Shown here: positions 16,799-26,710 of the stretch, piece by piece
How positions within the stretch are numbered: the stretch's first letter is position 1
How the letters are laid out: each line of letters opens with the position of its first letter
From: Streptomyces ficellus
GTDB taxonomy: Bacteria; Actinomycetota; Actinomycetes; Streptomycetales; Streptomycetaceae
Direction: 5' to 3'
NCBI RefSeq assembly: GCF_030406405.1
Contig: NZ_JAUEPL010000035.1
Span: 1 to 64,000 of the forward strand
DNA: 64,000 nucleotides
The notes under the pieces: generated by a model
Told to the model about the DNA's origin: nothing
What the model saw: only the letters and a program-made list of their open reading frames with translations
Databases searched by the model: none
Position numbers and translations under genes: made by a program

Positions 16799-17243
16799 GC
16801 ACCACGGCGGTACCCAGACCGCGTACGGCCACCGACGGGAGGTCGGCAGCCGTACGCAGTCCGCACCGCGGGCCCGGATGAGGGGTGGCCGGCGGTACGG
16901 ACAGCGTGAGGACCGCGGCGGCGCGCGTGCCAGTGCGGTGGTAAGGAGCCCCGGCCCCCTTCTCGACCTGAGGGAAGGACGACCGGGCGCCCCGACGCCG
17001 CCGCCGCGGTCCCGACACCTCCCCCCGCAAGCCCCGTCCGGCGGCGCGAACGTCCTGTCGCGCCAGCCTCGCACCGTCGGACGGCTACAACTCCACAGCC
17101 AGCGCGGCGTTCGGTTTACGGTCCCGAACGCCGCGCTCTTCTGTCTGCCGCGAATGCGGCGCCGTGGCACTCCGGCCGGCGGCACTCGGGCCCGGCGACA
17201 CCGCGGGGCCGACCCGCCCTGCGACGCGCCACGGCCTGCGCTC
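16799..17243. terminator. Gene-free stretch with two hairpins after catalase
   Basis: No convincing gene is seen in these 445 bp. Two strong inverted repeats are present. The first (about 16823-16857, gcgtacggc ... gccgtacgc with an inner ccgac/gtcgg) closes the catalase transcript. The second (17102-17135, gcgcggcgttcgg ... ccgaacgccgcgc) is a 13-bp perfect stem followed by tcttct and could stop transcripts from both sides, including the small minus-strand gene at 17244-17405. Confidence 0.6.
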
Positions 17244-17405
17244 TTAGCCGGAGGCCGGGGCGATCAGTTTGTCCAGGGTCTGCCTCACCGCCTTGTAGGC
17301 CGTCGCCGTCGTCTCGTCCGGTGCGTGCTCCTCCTCCTGGCGGGCCCAGTCGCGGGCCACCCGGATGCGGCGGAGCAGTTCGTCAGCGTCCACTACGTCT
17401 GCCAT
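17244..17405 (-). CDS. Small conserved-type protein, 53 aa, unknown function
   Basis: On the minus strand ATG 17405 opens a 53-residue frame ending in TAA: MADVVDADELLRRIRVARDW, then an acidic/Arg-rich helix, then TAYKAVRQTLDKLIAPASG. Codon third positions are mostly G/C and the composition is that of a soluble two-helix protein. No enzyme motif is visible and I do not recognise a named family. It is convergent with a strong hairpin at 17102-17135 and divergent from the amidase gene. The ribosome binding site is weak. Support is codon bias and a clean start and stop. Confidence 0.5.
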   Translation of the reverse strand: MADVVDADELLRRIRVARDWARQEEEHAPDETTATAYKAVRQTLDKLIAPASG

Positions 17406-17511
17406 GACAGGCGGGTACCCCCGATACGCCGGGTGCCAAGCATGGGTGGCGATTACGGGGGGCGGGTATCACCTGGCTGAACGTGCACCTGACAGCCCGG
17501 AAGGGGAGCCC

Positions 17512-18435
17512 ATGGCGTGGTATCCCGCTGCGACACGTATGGAGTTACAGCCCGAGTCGGACGGTCAGCCGGCGATCCGGCCCACCCAGTTCATCCTGCA
17601 CAGCATCGCCGCTCCCTGGACCGCGCGCCGGATGTACGAGTACTGGCGTGACTCGACGAACCTGGAGAGCCACTTCGGGCTGGGGTACGCCGGTGACCTC
17701 GCCCAGTACATCGGCACCGAGACCCGTGCGGACGCCAACTACCAGGCCAACCGCCGCCCGGACGGCACGGGCGCGGTGTCCATCGAGACGGCGTCCAATT
17801 ACCAGCACACCGACGCCTGGACCGACCAGCAGGTCGAGAAGCTGATCGGGCTCGGGGTGTGGCTGCACCAGCGGCACGGCATCCCGCTGCGGGTCTGCCG
17901 CAGCGCGTCCGACCCCGGCTACGGCTACCACCGGCTGCACGCTGCGTGGTCGGGCGGCGGTACGGCCTGCCCCGGTGACGCCCGGGTGCGGCAGTTCCAC
18001 AACGTCGTCTTCCCGGGGATCGTCGCCCGGGCGAGCGGTCAGTTACAGGAGGACCCCATGCCGAGCGTCATCAACGAGACCCAGGCGGGCGGCCCCGTCC
18101 TGGAGGCGGGCAAGTACAAGCAGCTGGCCATGGCCAACGACGCCGCGCTGCTCCAGGGCCCGTGCGCCTACTCCGCCACCGCGTACGCCACGGTCAAGGG
18201 CCAGGCCGGTACCCGTATCAGAATGCGGTTCCAGGACTACCACCTCACCACCAAGCACCGCTCCCTCGACCTGCCCATCGACTGCGGCGTGATCGGGGCG
18301 GACGGCGTGCTGAACGTCGCCGTCACACGCAACGGCGTCCTGGACACCAATGAGGTACTACGGGTGGAGATCCTGGCCGACCGCGCCGCCAAGGTCGACT
18401 GGCGCGTCCTGCGCGCCCTGCGCTGGTCCGCCTGA
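17512..18435 (+). CDS. N-acetylmuramoyl-L-alanine amidase-like protein
   Basis: A 307-residue protein; start ATG 17512 follows AAGGGGAG. The N-terminal ~180 residues look like an amidase_2/PGRP fold. QFILHSIAAPWTARRMYEYW contains a candidate zinc His, then come LESHFGLGYAGDLAQYIGTETRADANYQANRR and a final ACPGDARVRQFH segment where the last metal ligands usually sit. The C-terminal ~110 residues form a separate domain of unknown type. There is no signal peptide or membrane span, so export would need another route or the protein acts from inside. Phage endolysins have this layout, but no phage genes surround it. It would cleave the MurNAc-L-Ala bond in peptidoglycan. Confidence 0.65.
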   Translation: MAWYPAATRMELQPESDGQPAIRPTQFILHSIAAPWTARRMYEYWRDSTNLESHFGLGYAGDLAQYIGTETRADANYQANRRPDGTGAVSIETASNYQHTDAWTDQQVEKLIGLGVWLHQRHGIPLRVCRSASDPGYGYHRLHAAWSGGGTACPGDARVRQFHNVVFPGIVARASGQLQEDPMPSVINETQAGGPVLEAGKYKQLAMANDAALLQGPCAYSATAYATVKGQAGTRIRMRFQDYHLTTKHRSLDLPIDCGVIGADGVLNVAVTRNGVLDTNEVLRVEILADRAAKVDWRVLRALRWSA

Positions 18436-18507
18436 GCGCTGAGCCCCCAGCCCCTAGCCCTGAGCCCCTAGCTCTGAGCCTGAGCCCTGAGCCCACCGCG
18501 GACAGGG

Positions 18508-18544
18508 ATCGGCCCCCGCCCGATGGTTCCGGGCGGGGGCCGAT
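18508..18544. terminator. Bidirectional terminator between amidase and gcl
   Basis: A 15-bp stem (atcggcccccgcccg ... cgggcgggggccgat) lies between two convergent genes and can serve both. Upstream of it, 18437-18494 is a degenerate run of ctgagccc units with no coding potential. Confidence 0.6.
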
Positions 18545-18573
18545 TCGCGTGGTGGGACTCGGACCGGTGGGGA

Positions 18574-20358
<1,785 letters not shown>

Positions 20359-20417
20359 GGAGTGCTCCTGCTTCGGCCGGCGGATTCGGGCTCTGTCGCG
20401 CCACCTGAGAGCTTCGA

Positions 20418-20453
20418 TTCCGTAATGCGGAAGTGTAGTTCTGCTATATGGAA
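20418..20453 (-). promoter_or_regulatory. Paired 15-bp operator upstream of gcl
   Basis: Read toward gcl, the distal site is TTCCATATAGCAGAA (20439-20453) and the proximal site is TTCCGCATTACGGAA (20418-20432). Their starts are 21 bp apart, about 60 bp from the gcl start. The same order and spacing occur before hyi. The conserved pair suggests a dimer-of-dimers repressor binding one face of the helix. Confidence 0.65.
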
Positions 20454-20556
20454 GTAATCTAGGTGGCGTCGCCGATCCAGTCAAGGGATGGCCGAACACC
20501 CTCCCCAAGCGCTCGCGCGTGGTGGACGATGGGTCACGGAGCGAAGGGGGCCACTC

Positions 20557-21351
20557 GTGGGAGAGAACGTGCCGGTACGCTGCCCGGCCTGCCGCCGGGC
20601 GCACGCCTACACACCGCCGGTATACCCGTGCGCCTGCGGGGCGCCCGTCGTCCCGCCCCTGCTCAGGGGCGCGCCCGCCGAGCCGATAACCCACCGCACC
20701 TGGACCGACGAATGGGTCACCGTCCGCTGCACGGCCTGCGGGCGCCAGGACCAGTGGCCCCAGCCCGAGCTCGGCTGCCCGTGCGGCACGGTGCTGCGCG
20801 TCCCGGTACGGCCGGTGACCTCCGTGCCGCCCACGCCACCGGGACCGCCGGCGCCCGACGACGGCCCGGCCGCGTCCTCCGGGGCCACCGCCTCCACGAC
20901 CGGCGTCTCGACGGTGCCCGCGTCGACGGTGCCCGCGCACATACCGCTGCCCCGCACGGCCGCCGTACCGCGCCCCTCGTTCCGCCCGGTCACCATCCGC
21001 ACCGCCCGCGACGCGGTCACCACGGCCGCGCTCTACCTGCGCTGGCTCGGCTTCCGCGATGTCGTCCAGCCCGATGAGCGGCCCGGGACCGTCATCGACC
21101 TGCGCGGCCCCGGCCTGGTCGCCCAGGTCGACCCGACGACCCGGCCCACCTCCCTGCGCGCGGTGGAGTGCCTGTGGCTGACCGGCCTGGCGGCGTCGGC
21201 GACGAGCGTGTCGTTCTCGCTGGCGGGGTACGAGGACAAGGCCCGCGCCCGCGCGGACGGGCTGCGGCTGCCACTGTTCGTCATGGACCTCACCGGCACC
21301 CCGCAACCCGTCAACAGCGCCGCCGACGAACTCGTCGCCCGGGGCGCGTAG
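20557..21351 (+). CDS. Zinc-ribbon protein with degenerate Mrr-like nuclease domain
   Basis: About 264 residues from GTG 20557, which follows an AAGGGGG box; ATG 20488 and GTG 20569 are in-frame options. The N-terminus has Cys pairs (RCPAC, CACG, RCTACG, CPCG) forming two zinc-ribbon-like units. A Pro/Thr linker follows. The last ~120 residues resemble the Mrr/restriction-endonuclease fold: AALYLRWLGFRDVV, then IDLRGPGLVAQVD, AVECLWLTGLAASATSVSFSLAGYEDKARARADGLRLPLFVMDLTG. In Mrr enzymes the third motif is QVK; here it is QVD, so the catalytic Lys is missing. A DNA-binding or regulatory role is possible but not shown. It is divergent from gcl. Confidence 0.55.
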   Translation: MGENVPVRCPACRRAHAYTPPVYPCACGAPVVPPLLRGAPAEPITHRTWTDEWVTVRCTACGRQDQWPQPELGCPCGTVLRVPVRPVTSVPPTPPGPPAPDDGPAASSGATASTTGVSTVPASTVPAHIPLPRTAAVPRPSFRPVTIRTARDAVTTAALYLRWLGFRDVVQPDERPGTVIDLRGPGLVAQVDPTTRPTSLRAVECLWLTGLAASATSVSFSLAGYEDKARARADGLRLPLFVMDLTGTPQPVNSAADELVARGA

Positions 21352-21459
21352 CGGCAGAGCGGGCGCGCCCCGACCCCCTACCGCCGGCGCGGCGCCATCG
21401 CGCGCGCCTCGCCGCCGACCGTCACCGGGAAGGCGTCGGGATCTCGACGCGGGATGGGC

Positions 21460-23136
21460 TCACGCGAGGTCCCCCTCGGTGTACTCGGCCGCCGACCCCG
21501 CCGCCGTACGCTCACGCAGCTCGATCCGGCGGATCTTCCCCGACACGGTCTTGGGCAGCTCGGCGAACTCGATGCGGCGGATGCGCTTGTACGGGGCGAG
21601 GACGGCGCGCGAGTGCGCGAAGAGCGCCTTCGCGGTGTCGGGGCCGGGCTGCCAGCCATCGGCGAGGACGATGTAGGCCTTCGGCACGGCCAGCCGTACC
21701 GGGTCGGGCGCCGGGACGACCGCGGCCTCCGCCACCGCCTCGTGCTCCAGCAGCGCGCTCTCCAGCTCGAAGGGCGAGATCTTGTAGTCGGACGCCTTGA
21801 ACACGTCGTCGGCCCGTCCGACGTACGTGAGGTATCCGTCGGCGTCCCGCGAGCCGATGTCACCGGTGCGGTAGTAGCCATCGGCCATCGCCTCGGCCGT
21901 ACGCTCCGGGTCGCCGTGGTAGCCGGTCATCACGCCCACCGGGTCGGTGGACAGGTCAATGGCGATCTCGCCCTCGGCCGCGCCGGCTTTTCCGGTCACC
22001 GGGTCGAGCAGCTCCACCCGGAAACCCGGGCTCGGCCGGCCCATGGAGCCGGTCTTCAGCAACTGCCCGGGGCTGTTGGAGACCTGCACGGCCGTCTCGG
22101 TCTGGCCGAAGCCGTCCCGGATGGTCACCCCCCACGCGCGCCGCACGGTCTCGATGACCTCGGGGTTCAGCGGCTCACCGGCGGCGACGGCCTCCCTCGG
22201 CGGCGTACGCAGCGCCGACAGGTCCGCCTGGATCAGCATCCGCCACACAGTGGGCGGCGCACAGAAGCTGGTGACGCCGTGCCGGTCCATCTCGGCCATC
22301 AGGCGGGCCGCGTCGAAGCGCGCGTAGTTGTGGATGAAGACGGTCGCCTCGGCGTTCCAGGGAGCGAAGAGGTTGGACCAGGCGTGCTTGGCCCAGCCGG
22401 GCGAGGAGATGTTGAGGTGGACGTCGCCCGGCCGGAGCCCGATCCAGTACATCGTCGACAAGTGGCCGATGGGGTACGAGGTGTGCGTGTGCTCGACGAG
22501 TTTGGGGCGGGCGGTGGTGCCGGAGGTGAAGTACAGCATGAGGGGGTCGTCGGCGTGCGTCGGCCCGTCGGGCGTGAACTCCTCGGGCTCGGCGTAGGCG
22601 TCCTCGTACGCGATCCAGCCGTCCGCCGCGCCCCCGACGGCGATCCGGGTGTACTCCCCCGGTACGTCCGCGAACTTGGCCGCGTCCTCGGCGCGGACGA
22701 TCACATGGCGGGCCCGGCCGCGCTCGACGCGGTCGGCGAGGTCGGCGGGCCCGAGCAGCGGCGTCGCGGGGATGACGACGGCCCGCAGCTTCATCGCGGC
22801 GAGCGCCGTCTCCCACAGCTCCACCTGGTTGCCGAGCATGACCACGATCCGGTCCCCGGCCCGTACCCCCAGCCGGCGCAGCCCGTTCGCGACCCGGCCG
22901 GAGCGGCCGCGCATCGCGGCGAAGCCGATACGCGCCTCGGTGCCGTCCTCCTCGACGATGTGCAGCGCGGTCGCGTCATTGCCCTCCGCGATCACGTCGA
23001 ACCAGTCCAGCGCCCAGTTGCACTGCGCCGGCCGGGGCCACGCGAAGCCCTCGTACGCCGTCTCGTAGTCCTCCCGGTGCTCCAGCAGGAAGTCCCGGGC
23101 CGCCCGGAACGTCTCCGTCGCGTCGCTTTCCGACAT
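21460..23136 (-). CDS. AMP-dependent acyl-CoA synthetase
   Basis: A 558-residue ANL-superfamily ligase that activates a carboxylate with ATP and CoA. Seen: the P-loop-like LYFTSGTTARPKLVEHTH (about residue 195), GWAKHAWSNLFAPW, FGQTETAVQVSNSPG, the adenylate motif DGYYRTGDIGSRDADGYLTYVGR, the hinge DDVFKASDYKISPFELE and the C-terminal catalytic Lys in LPKTVSGKIRRIELR. The sequence resembles medium-chain or benzoate-type synthetases; the exact acid cannot be told. It is divergent from the LysE gene across a 156-bp promoter region. Confidence 0.88.
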   Translation of the reverse strand: MSESDATETFRAARDFLLEHREDYETAYEGFAWPRPAQCNWALDWFDVIAEGNDATALHIVEEDGTEARIGFAAMRGRSGRVANGLRRLGVRAGDRIVVMLGNQVELWETALAAMKLRAVVIPATPLLGPADLADRVERGRARHVIVRAEDAAKFADVPGEYTRIAVGGAADGWIAYEDAYAEPEEFTPDGPTHADDPLMLYFTSGTTARPKLVEHTHTSYPIGHLSTMYWIGLRPGDVHLNISSPGWAKHAWSNLFAPWNAEATVFIHNYARFDAARLMAEMDRHGVTSFCAPPTVWRMLIQADLSALRTPPREAVAAGEPLNPEVIETVRRAWGVTIRDGFGQTETAVQVSNSPGQLLKTGSMGRPSPGFRVELLDPVTGKAGAAEGEIAIDLSTDPVGVMTGYHGDPERTAEAMADGYYRTGDIGSRDADGYLTYVGRADDVFKASDYKISPFELESALLEHEAVAEAAVVPAPDPVRLAVPKAYIVLADGWQPGPDTAKALFAHSRAVLAPYKRIRRIEFAELPKTVSGKIRRIELRERTAAGSAAEYTEGDLA

Positions 23137-23292
23137 ATGGCCTCCTCATCGCGGCACCCGTCACCGGCATCGTGCAATCGCCGACCCAGGTCTCACTACC
23201 CCCGGACGGGGGCGAAGGAGCCGTGGAGCCGGTGGTGGCGGCCCGGCGGGCGGGCCTGTTGGCATGACCCGTGCGCCCGTAGGGTGTGGGGC

Positions 23293-23949
23293 ATGGTGTC
23301 GACAGACCGGGTCCTCGCGTTCGCGGCCATGTCGGTGCTCGTGATCATGATCCCGGGTCCGAGCGTGCTGTTCGTGATCGGGCGCGCCCTCGCGCACGGC
23401 CGCCGTACGGCGATGGCGACGGTGCTCGGCAACGTCCTCGGTTCGTACGTCCTGGTGGTGGCCGTCGCTCTGGGGATCGGCGCGGCGGTCGAGCGGTCCG
23501 CGGCGGTGTTCCTGGCGGTGAAACTGGCGGGCGCGGCGTATCTGGTGTTCCTCGGGGTGCAGGCGTTGCGGCACCGCGAGGACATGAGGGCCGCCCTGCA
23601 CCGTACGACCGCGACAGTGCCCGCGGCTCCGGCGCGCGGGGACCTGCGGACGGTGGTGGACGGCGTGGTGGTGGGCGTCACCAACCCGAAGGGCATCGTC
23701 TTCTTCGCGGCCGTACTGCCCCAGTTCGTGGACCACGCGGCGGGTGGGGTGGCGGCCCAGATGCTGCTGCTCGGCCTGATCCCGATCTGCATCGGCCTGG
23801 TCTCCGACACCCTGTGGGGCCTGGGCGCGGCCGCCGCCCGCGGCTGGTTCGCCCGCTCGGAGCGCCGCCTGTCGATGGTGGGCGGGGCGGGGGGCTTCGC
23901 GATGATCGGCCTGGGCGTGACGGTGGCGGCGACGGGCCGCGCGGACTGA
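23293..23949 (+). CDS. LysE/RhtB family amino-acid exporter
   Basis: A 218-residue membrane protein. The family block is MIPGPSVLFVIGRALAHGRRTAMATVLGNVLGSYV (residues ~19-53), with later helices AVFLAVKLAGAAYLVFLGVQALR and GVVVGVTNPKGIVFFAAVLPQFV. TNPKG and the N-terminal PGPSxLFV are LysE/RhtB hallmarks. It would export amino acids or related metabolites by proton antiport; the substrate is unknown. ATG 23293 is taken as the start because the hydrophobic N-terminus begins there. Confidence 0.88.
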   Translation: MVSTDRVLAFAAMSVLVIMIPGPSVLFVIGRALAHGRRTAMATVLGNVLGSYVLVVAVALGIGAAVERSAAVFLAVKLAGAAYLVFLGVQALRHREDMRAALHRTTATVPAAPARGDLRTVVDGVVVGVTNPKGIVFFAAVLPQFVDHAAGGVAAQMLLLGLIPICIGLVSDTLWGLGAAAARGWFARSERRLSMVGGAGGFAMIGLGVTVAATGRAD

Positions 23950-23984
23950 CCGCGGGGACTGCCCCGCGCGACTCACCGCACGGG

Positions 23985-24250
23985 CTGAGCGTGTGGATGG
24001 TGGAGCGCACGGTGACGATGCGCGCCACCTCACGGGCTTCCATCAGCCCGGACAGCTCCTCGGGCCGGAAGCCGTCGAGGCGGGCGGCGAGGGCGAAGTA
24101 GGGCGGTGTGGTGTTCTGCGCCTGGAGGCCGACGAGGTGCGCGACGGCGTGCTTCGCGGACATGGGGGTACGACGCAGCAGGAGCTGCCGTTCCAGGGTG
24201 GCGCGGTCGAGGGCGCGGGTGGAGAGCACCGGCTTCTTCTCGGAGACCAT
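23985..24250 (-). pseudogene. Truncated winged-helix DNA-binding protein (HTH_42 type)
   Basis: From ATG 24250 on the minus strand a good N-terminus reads STRALDRATLERQLLLRRTP, SAKHAVAHLVGLQAQNTTPPYFALAARLDGF and ARIVTVRSTIHTLS. This is the opening of the winged-helix DNA-binding domain family, whose members are usually near 350-390 residues. After about 87 residues the homology stops and the frame enters sequence antisense to the LysE gene end, so roughly three quarters of the gene is lost. A different full-length member of the broader family is at 58789-59904. Confidence 0.6.
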
Positions 24251-24362
24251 GCCGCGCACGCTACGCCGCCTGAGGACAGCGGCTGTCCGCAAAGTGGTCC
24301 GGTTCCTGCCATGCCGCCGCAAACCGGGGCGTATATGGTTCGACGCGGGAGGTGGAAGCCCT

Positions 24363-25505
24363 ATGACGCTGCCCTCAAGGAAGCCCAACTGGCTCCGGCG
24401 TACGTCGCCGGCCGCGCCCACGGCCACCGCGCAGCCGCCCGCGGACGCGCCCGCCGCGCCGGGTCCGGAGCCGTCCCGGCACCGGGGCAGCGTCGTCCAG
24501 GCGTCCGTCTACCGGGACGGCCTCAAGGTGGCCTCCCCCGGCACGCTCGCCGAGACGTTCCGCCGGCTGCGTGAAGAGCCGGACGGCATGGCGTGGATAG
24601 GGCTGCACCGCCCCTCCGAGGCGGAACTCCTCTCCCTGGCCGCCGAGTTCAACCTGCACGAGCTGGCCGTCGAGGACGCGATGGAGGCCCACCAGCGCCC
24701 GAAGCTGGAACGGTACGGCGACACACTCTTCGTCGTGCTGCGCGCGGCCCGCTACCTCGACGCCCAGGAGGAGGTCGACTTCGGCGAGCTGCATGTCTTC
24801 CTCGGCGCGGACTTCCTCATCACGGTCCGCCACGGCGCGGCGCCGGACCTCTCCGCGGTGCGCCGCCGCATGGAGGAGACCCCGGAACTACTGGCCCTGG
24901 GTCCGGAGGCGGTGCTGTACGCGATCCTCGACGCGGTCGTCGACGGGTACGCGCCGGTGGTCGCCGGCGTACAGAACGACATCGACGAGATCGAGACGGA
25001 AGTCTTCCGCGGTGACCCCGAGGTGTCGCGCCGCATCTACGAACTCTCCCGCGAAATGGTCGAGTTCCAGCGCGCCACCCGCCCCCTGGTCGGCATGCTC
25101 CACTCCCTGATGGCGGGCTTCGCCAAATACGGCACGGACGAGGAACTCCAGCGCCACCTCCGCGACGTCGCCGACCACGTCACCCACACCAGCGAACGCG
25201 TGGACGGCTTCCGCCAGGCCCTCACCGAGATCCTGACCGTGAACACGACGCTGGTCACGCAGCAGCAGAACGCGGAGATGCGGGCGCTGGCGGAGGCGGG
25301 CTTCGAGCAGAACGAGGAGATCAAGAAGATCTCGTCCTGGGCGGCCATCTTGTTTGCACCCACACTCGTGGGAACCATCTACGGAATGAACTTCGACCAT
25401 ATGCCGGAGCTGCACTGGGTGTACGGCTACCCCTTCGCGATCCTGCTGATGGCAGTGGTGTGTACGAGCCTGTACGTCATCTTCAAGCGGCGGGACTGGC
25501 TGTAG
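24363..25505 (+). CDS. corA: CorA-type magnesium/cobalt transporter
   Basis: A 380-residue CorA protein. A Pro/Ala-rich N-terminus comes first, then the cytosolic alpha/beta funnel (WIGLHRPSEAELLSLAAEFNLHELAVEDAMEAHQRPKLERYGD), long helices, and two C-terminal membrane spans. The selectivity motif GMNF is in LVGTIYGMNFDHMPELHWVYGYPF. It ends KRRDWL. The last 183 bp form one copy of a direct repeat found again at 52853-53035. Codons 25323-25385 include TTG, TTT, GCA and ACA, unusual for this genome. The present 3' end may therefore have been supplied by an integrating element that restores the gene. Confidence 0.93.
   Translation: MTLPSRKPNWLRRTSPAAPTATAQPPADAPAAPGPEPSRHRGSVVQASVYRDGLKVASPGTLAETFRRLREEPDGMAWIGLHRPSEAELLSLAAEFNLHELAVEDAMEAHQRPKLERYGDTLFVVLRAARYLDAQEEVDFGELHVFLGADFLITVRHGAAPDLSAVRRRMEETPELLALGPEAVLYAILDAVVDGYAPVVAGVQNDIDEIETEVFRGDPEVSRRIYELSREMVEFQRATRPLVGMLHSLMAGFAKYGTDEELQRHLRDVADHVTHTSERVDGFRQALTEILTVNTTLVTQQQNAEMRALAEAGFEQNEEIKKISSWAAILFAPTLVGTIYGMNFDHMPELHWVYGYPFAILLMAVVCTSLYVIFKRRDWL
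25323..25505 (+). repeat. Left direct repeat (attL-like), 3' end of corA
   Basis: This 183-bp copy is aligned without gaps to 52853-53035. The central 77 bp (25386-25462) are identical. The 63 bp before it carry 11 mismatches, all synonymous, and the 43 bp after it carry 7. A shorter shared run of 13 bp (tcaagaagatctc, 25321-25333) is a second possible crossover core. Just outside the gene, tggggagaat occurs twice in tandem (25574-25583 and 25585-25594), a possible recombinase arm site. Confidence 0.7.
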
Positions 25506-25775
25506 CGAGCAGCCCTCGGGATGTCGATCAACTTCGCTTCTGCGAACGCTCCTGGAAGGCTATTTCGAGGCCCTGGGGAGAATCTGGGGAGAATGCGCCG
25601 CGCAAGGGAGGGGATCGTCGCTCCCCCACCTGCTGTTCGGTACCTCTCGCACGGCTCCGCTCCGGCCGCCCTGCCGCAGCCGCCCGTCACTAAGAGTGGC
25701 GCCGAACCGCCTGCGGCAGCCGCCGCAGATGCTGTTGACTGCTCAACGGGGCACCACGCACACCGGGAGGGCTGA

Positions 25776-26258
25776 TTGGAGCCGAGAAGCGCCGCAGCGG
25801 CAGGGAAGGACTTCCCCTACACCGCACGTACGACGTGCTATATCGAGGTCCACGAGGACGGCACGGTGACACACGGAAACGACCGCGCCTCCTACGAGCG
25901 AGCAATGGCCGGCACGTCGCGCCTCTTCGCCGTCTGGCCCGGCGAGTGGTCGAGCCACCTGTTCGTGATCGACGACCTGAACGAGTACGCCAAGGCCCAC
26001 GGGATCAAGCACGACGAGGAACGCACCGGCCTCAAGGACCACGTCCACGACGTTCGGTGGGAGAAGGATTCCTACGGCAACGACAACCCCCGAAGTCCCT
26101 ACATCAGCATCCGCGTCTCGTTGGAATGCGGCTGCTCGATACACGACCTGAGCGCGTTCGCCGCCCAGATGAAGGACCAGCAAGGATGGGTCGTTGCGAC
26201 GAGCGGCGGCTGGGGCAGCAGCAGCGGTCCCGAGGGAACGGCCACCGGGCAAGCGTGA
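25776..26258 (+). CDS. Hypothetical protein, 160 aa
   Basis: A TTG start at 25776 follows GGGAGG by 5 bases. The protein is soluble and rich in aromatic and charged residues: TTCYIEVHEDGTVTHGNDRASY, LFAVWPGEWSSHLFVIDDLNEYAKAHGI, DHVHDVRWEKDSYGNDNPRSPYISIRVSLECGC. No known domain is recognised. The codon bias and complete frame argue that it is real. Its 3' end overlaps the broken recombinase on the opposite strand, so the last ~10 residues may not be original. It is probably element-borne, as the first gene inside the left repeat. Confidence 0.5.
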   Translation: MEPRSAAAAGKDFPYTARTTCYIEVHEDGTVTHGNDRASYERAMAGTSRLFAVWPGEWSSHLFVIDDLNEYAKAHGIKHDEERTGLKDHVHDVRWEKDSYGNDNPRSPYISIRVSLECGCSIHDLSAFAAQMKDQQGWVVATSGGWGSSSGPEGTATGQA

Positions 26259-26707
26259 CGACGGACTCGCCCGCTTCGAGGATGATCGAGGCGTAGGTGT
26301 GTCGCAGGACGTGGAATCCGTCCTTGCGGGACGCCATCAGCGCTTCCCCGTCTCCCGCATGGGGATCACGCCGGCCTTCGCGAGTGCCGGCTTCCAGACA
26401 TCGTTGTTGAAGATGTTCGCGCGGATCGCGTTGCCGTACGTCGTCGTCAGCACGAGGGGCAACGTCCGTGTCTCCCTCTCCAAGGGGCCGCCCCACGGCA
26501 ACTCGACTTCAACGGCCGGGTACAGGAGGAAGTAGGCAGCCAGATCGGTCGCAACCGAACGGGGCATGTCCACGATACGCGTTTTCCCGCCCTTGGGAAG
26601 GGCGAAGTACAAGCGGCCGTTCAGCAGTTGGACCTGCCGACGTACGCGGATCAAACCACGCTCGAAGTCGACATCCTCCGGCGAGAGGCCAAAGACCTGT
26701 CCAGCAC
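26238..26707 (-). pseudogene. Tyrosine recombinase (integrase), frameshifted and truncated
   Basis: Minus-strand reading gives ARAGQVFGLSPEDVDFERG, then LIRVRRQVQLLNGRLYFALPKGGKTRIVDMP, then VWKPALAKAGVIPMRETG. A frameshift near 26340 follows, then ASRKDGFHVLRHTYASIILEAGESVVTLARW. The GQVFGLSPEDVDF region carries the first catalytic Arg context, and HVLRHTYAS is the HxxR box. The C-terminus with the GHSS motif and catalytic Tyr is missing, as is the whole N-terminal core-binding region. It sits beside the left corA repeat, as expected for the integrase of the island, and must be inactive. Confidence 0.75.
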
Positions 26708-26710
26708 GTG

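Noticed and set aside
14018..17185. Very long minus-strand open frame of over 1,000 codons opposite glxR and catalase
   Set aside because: It is a shadow of two well-defined plus-strand enzymes; the sequence is low-complexity Val/Arg/Gly/Asp without motifs.
17512..18435. Prophage suggested by the endolysin-like amidase
   Set aside because: Surrounding genes are catalase and gcl; no phage structural, holin or integrase genes adjoin.
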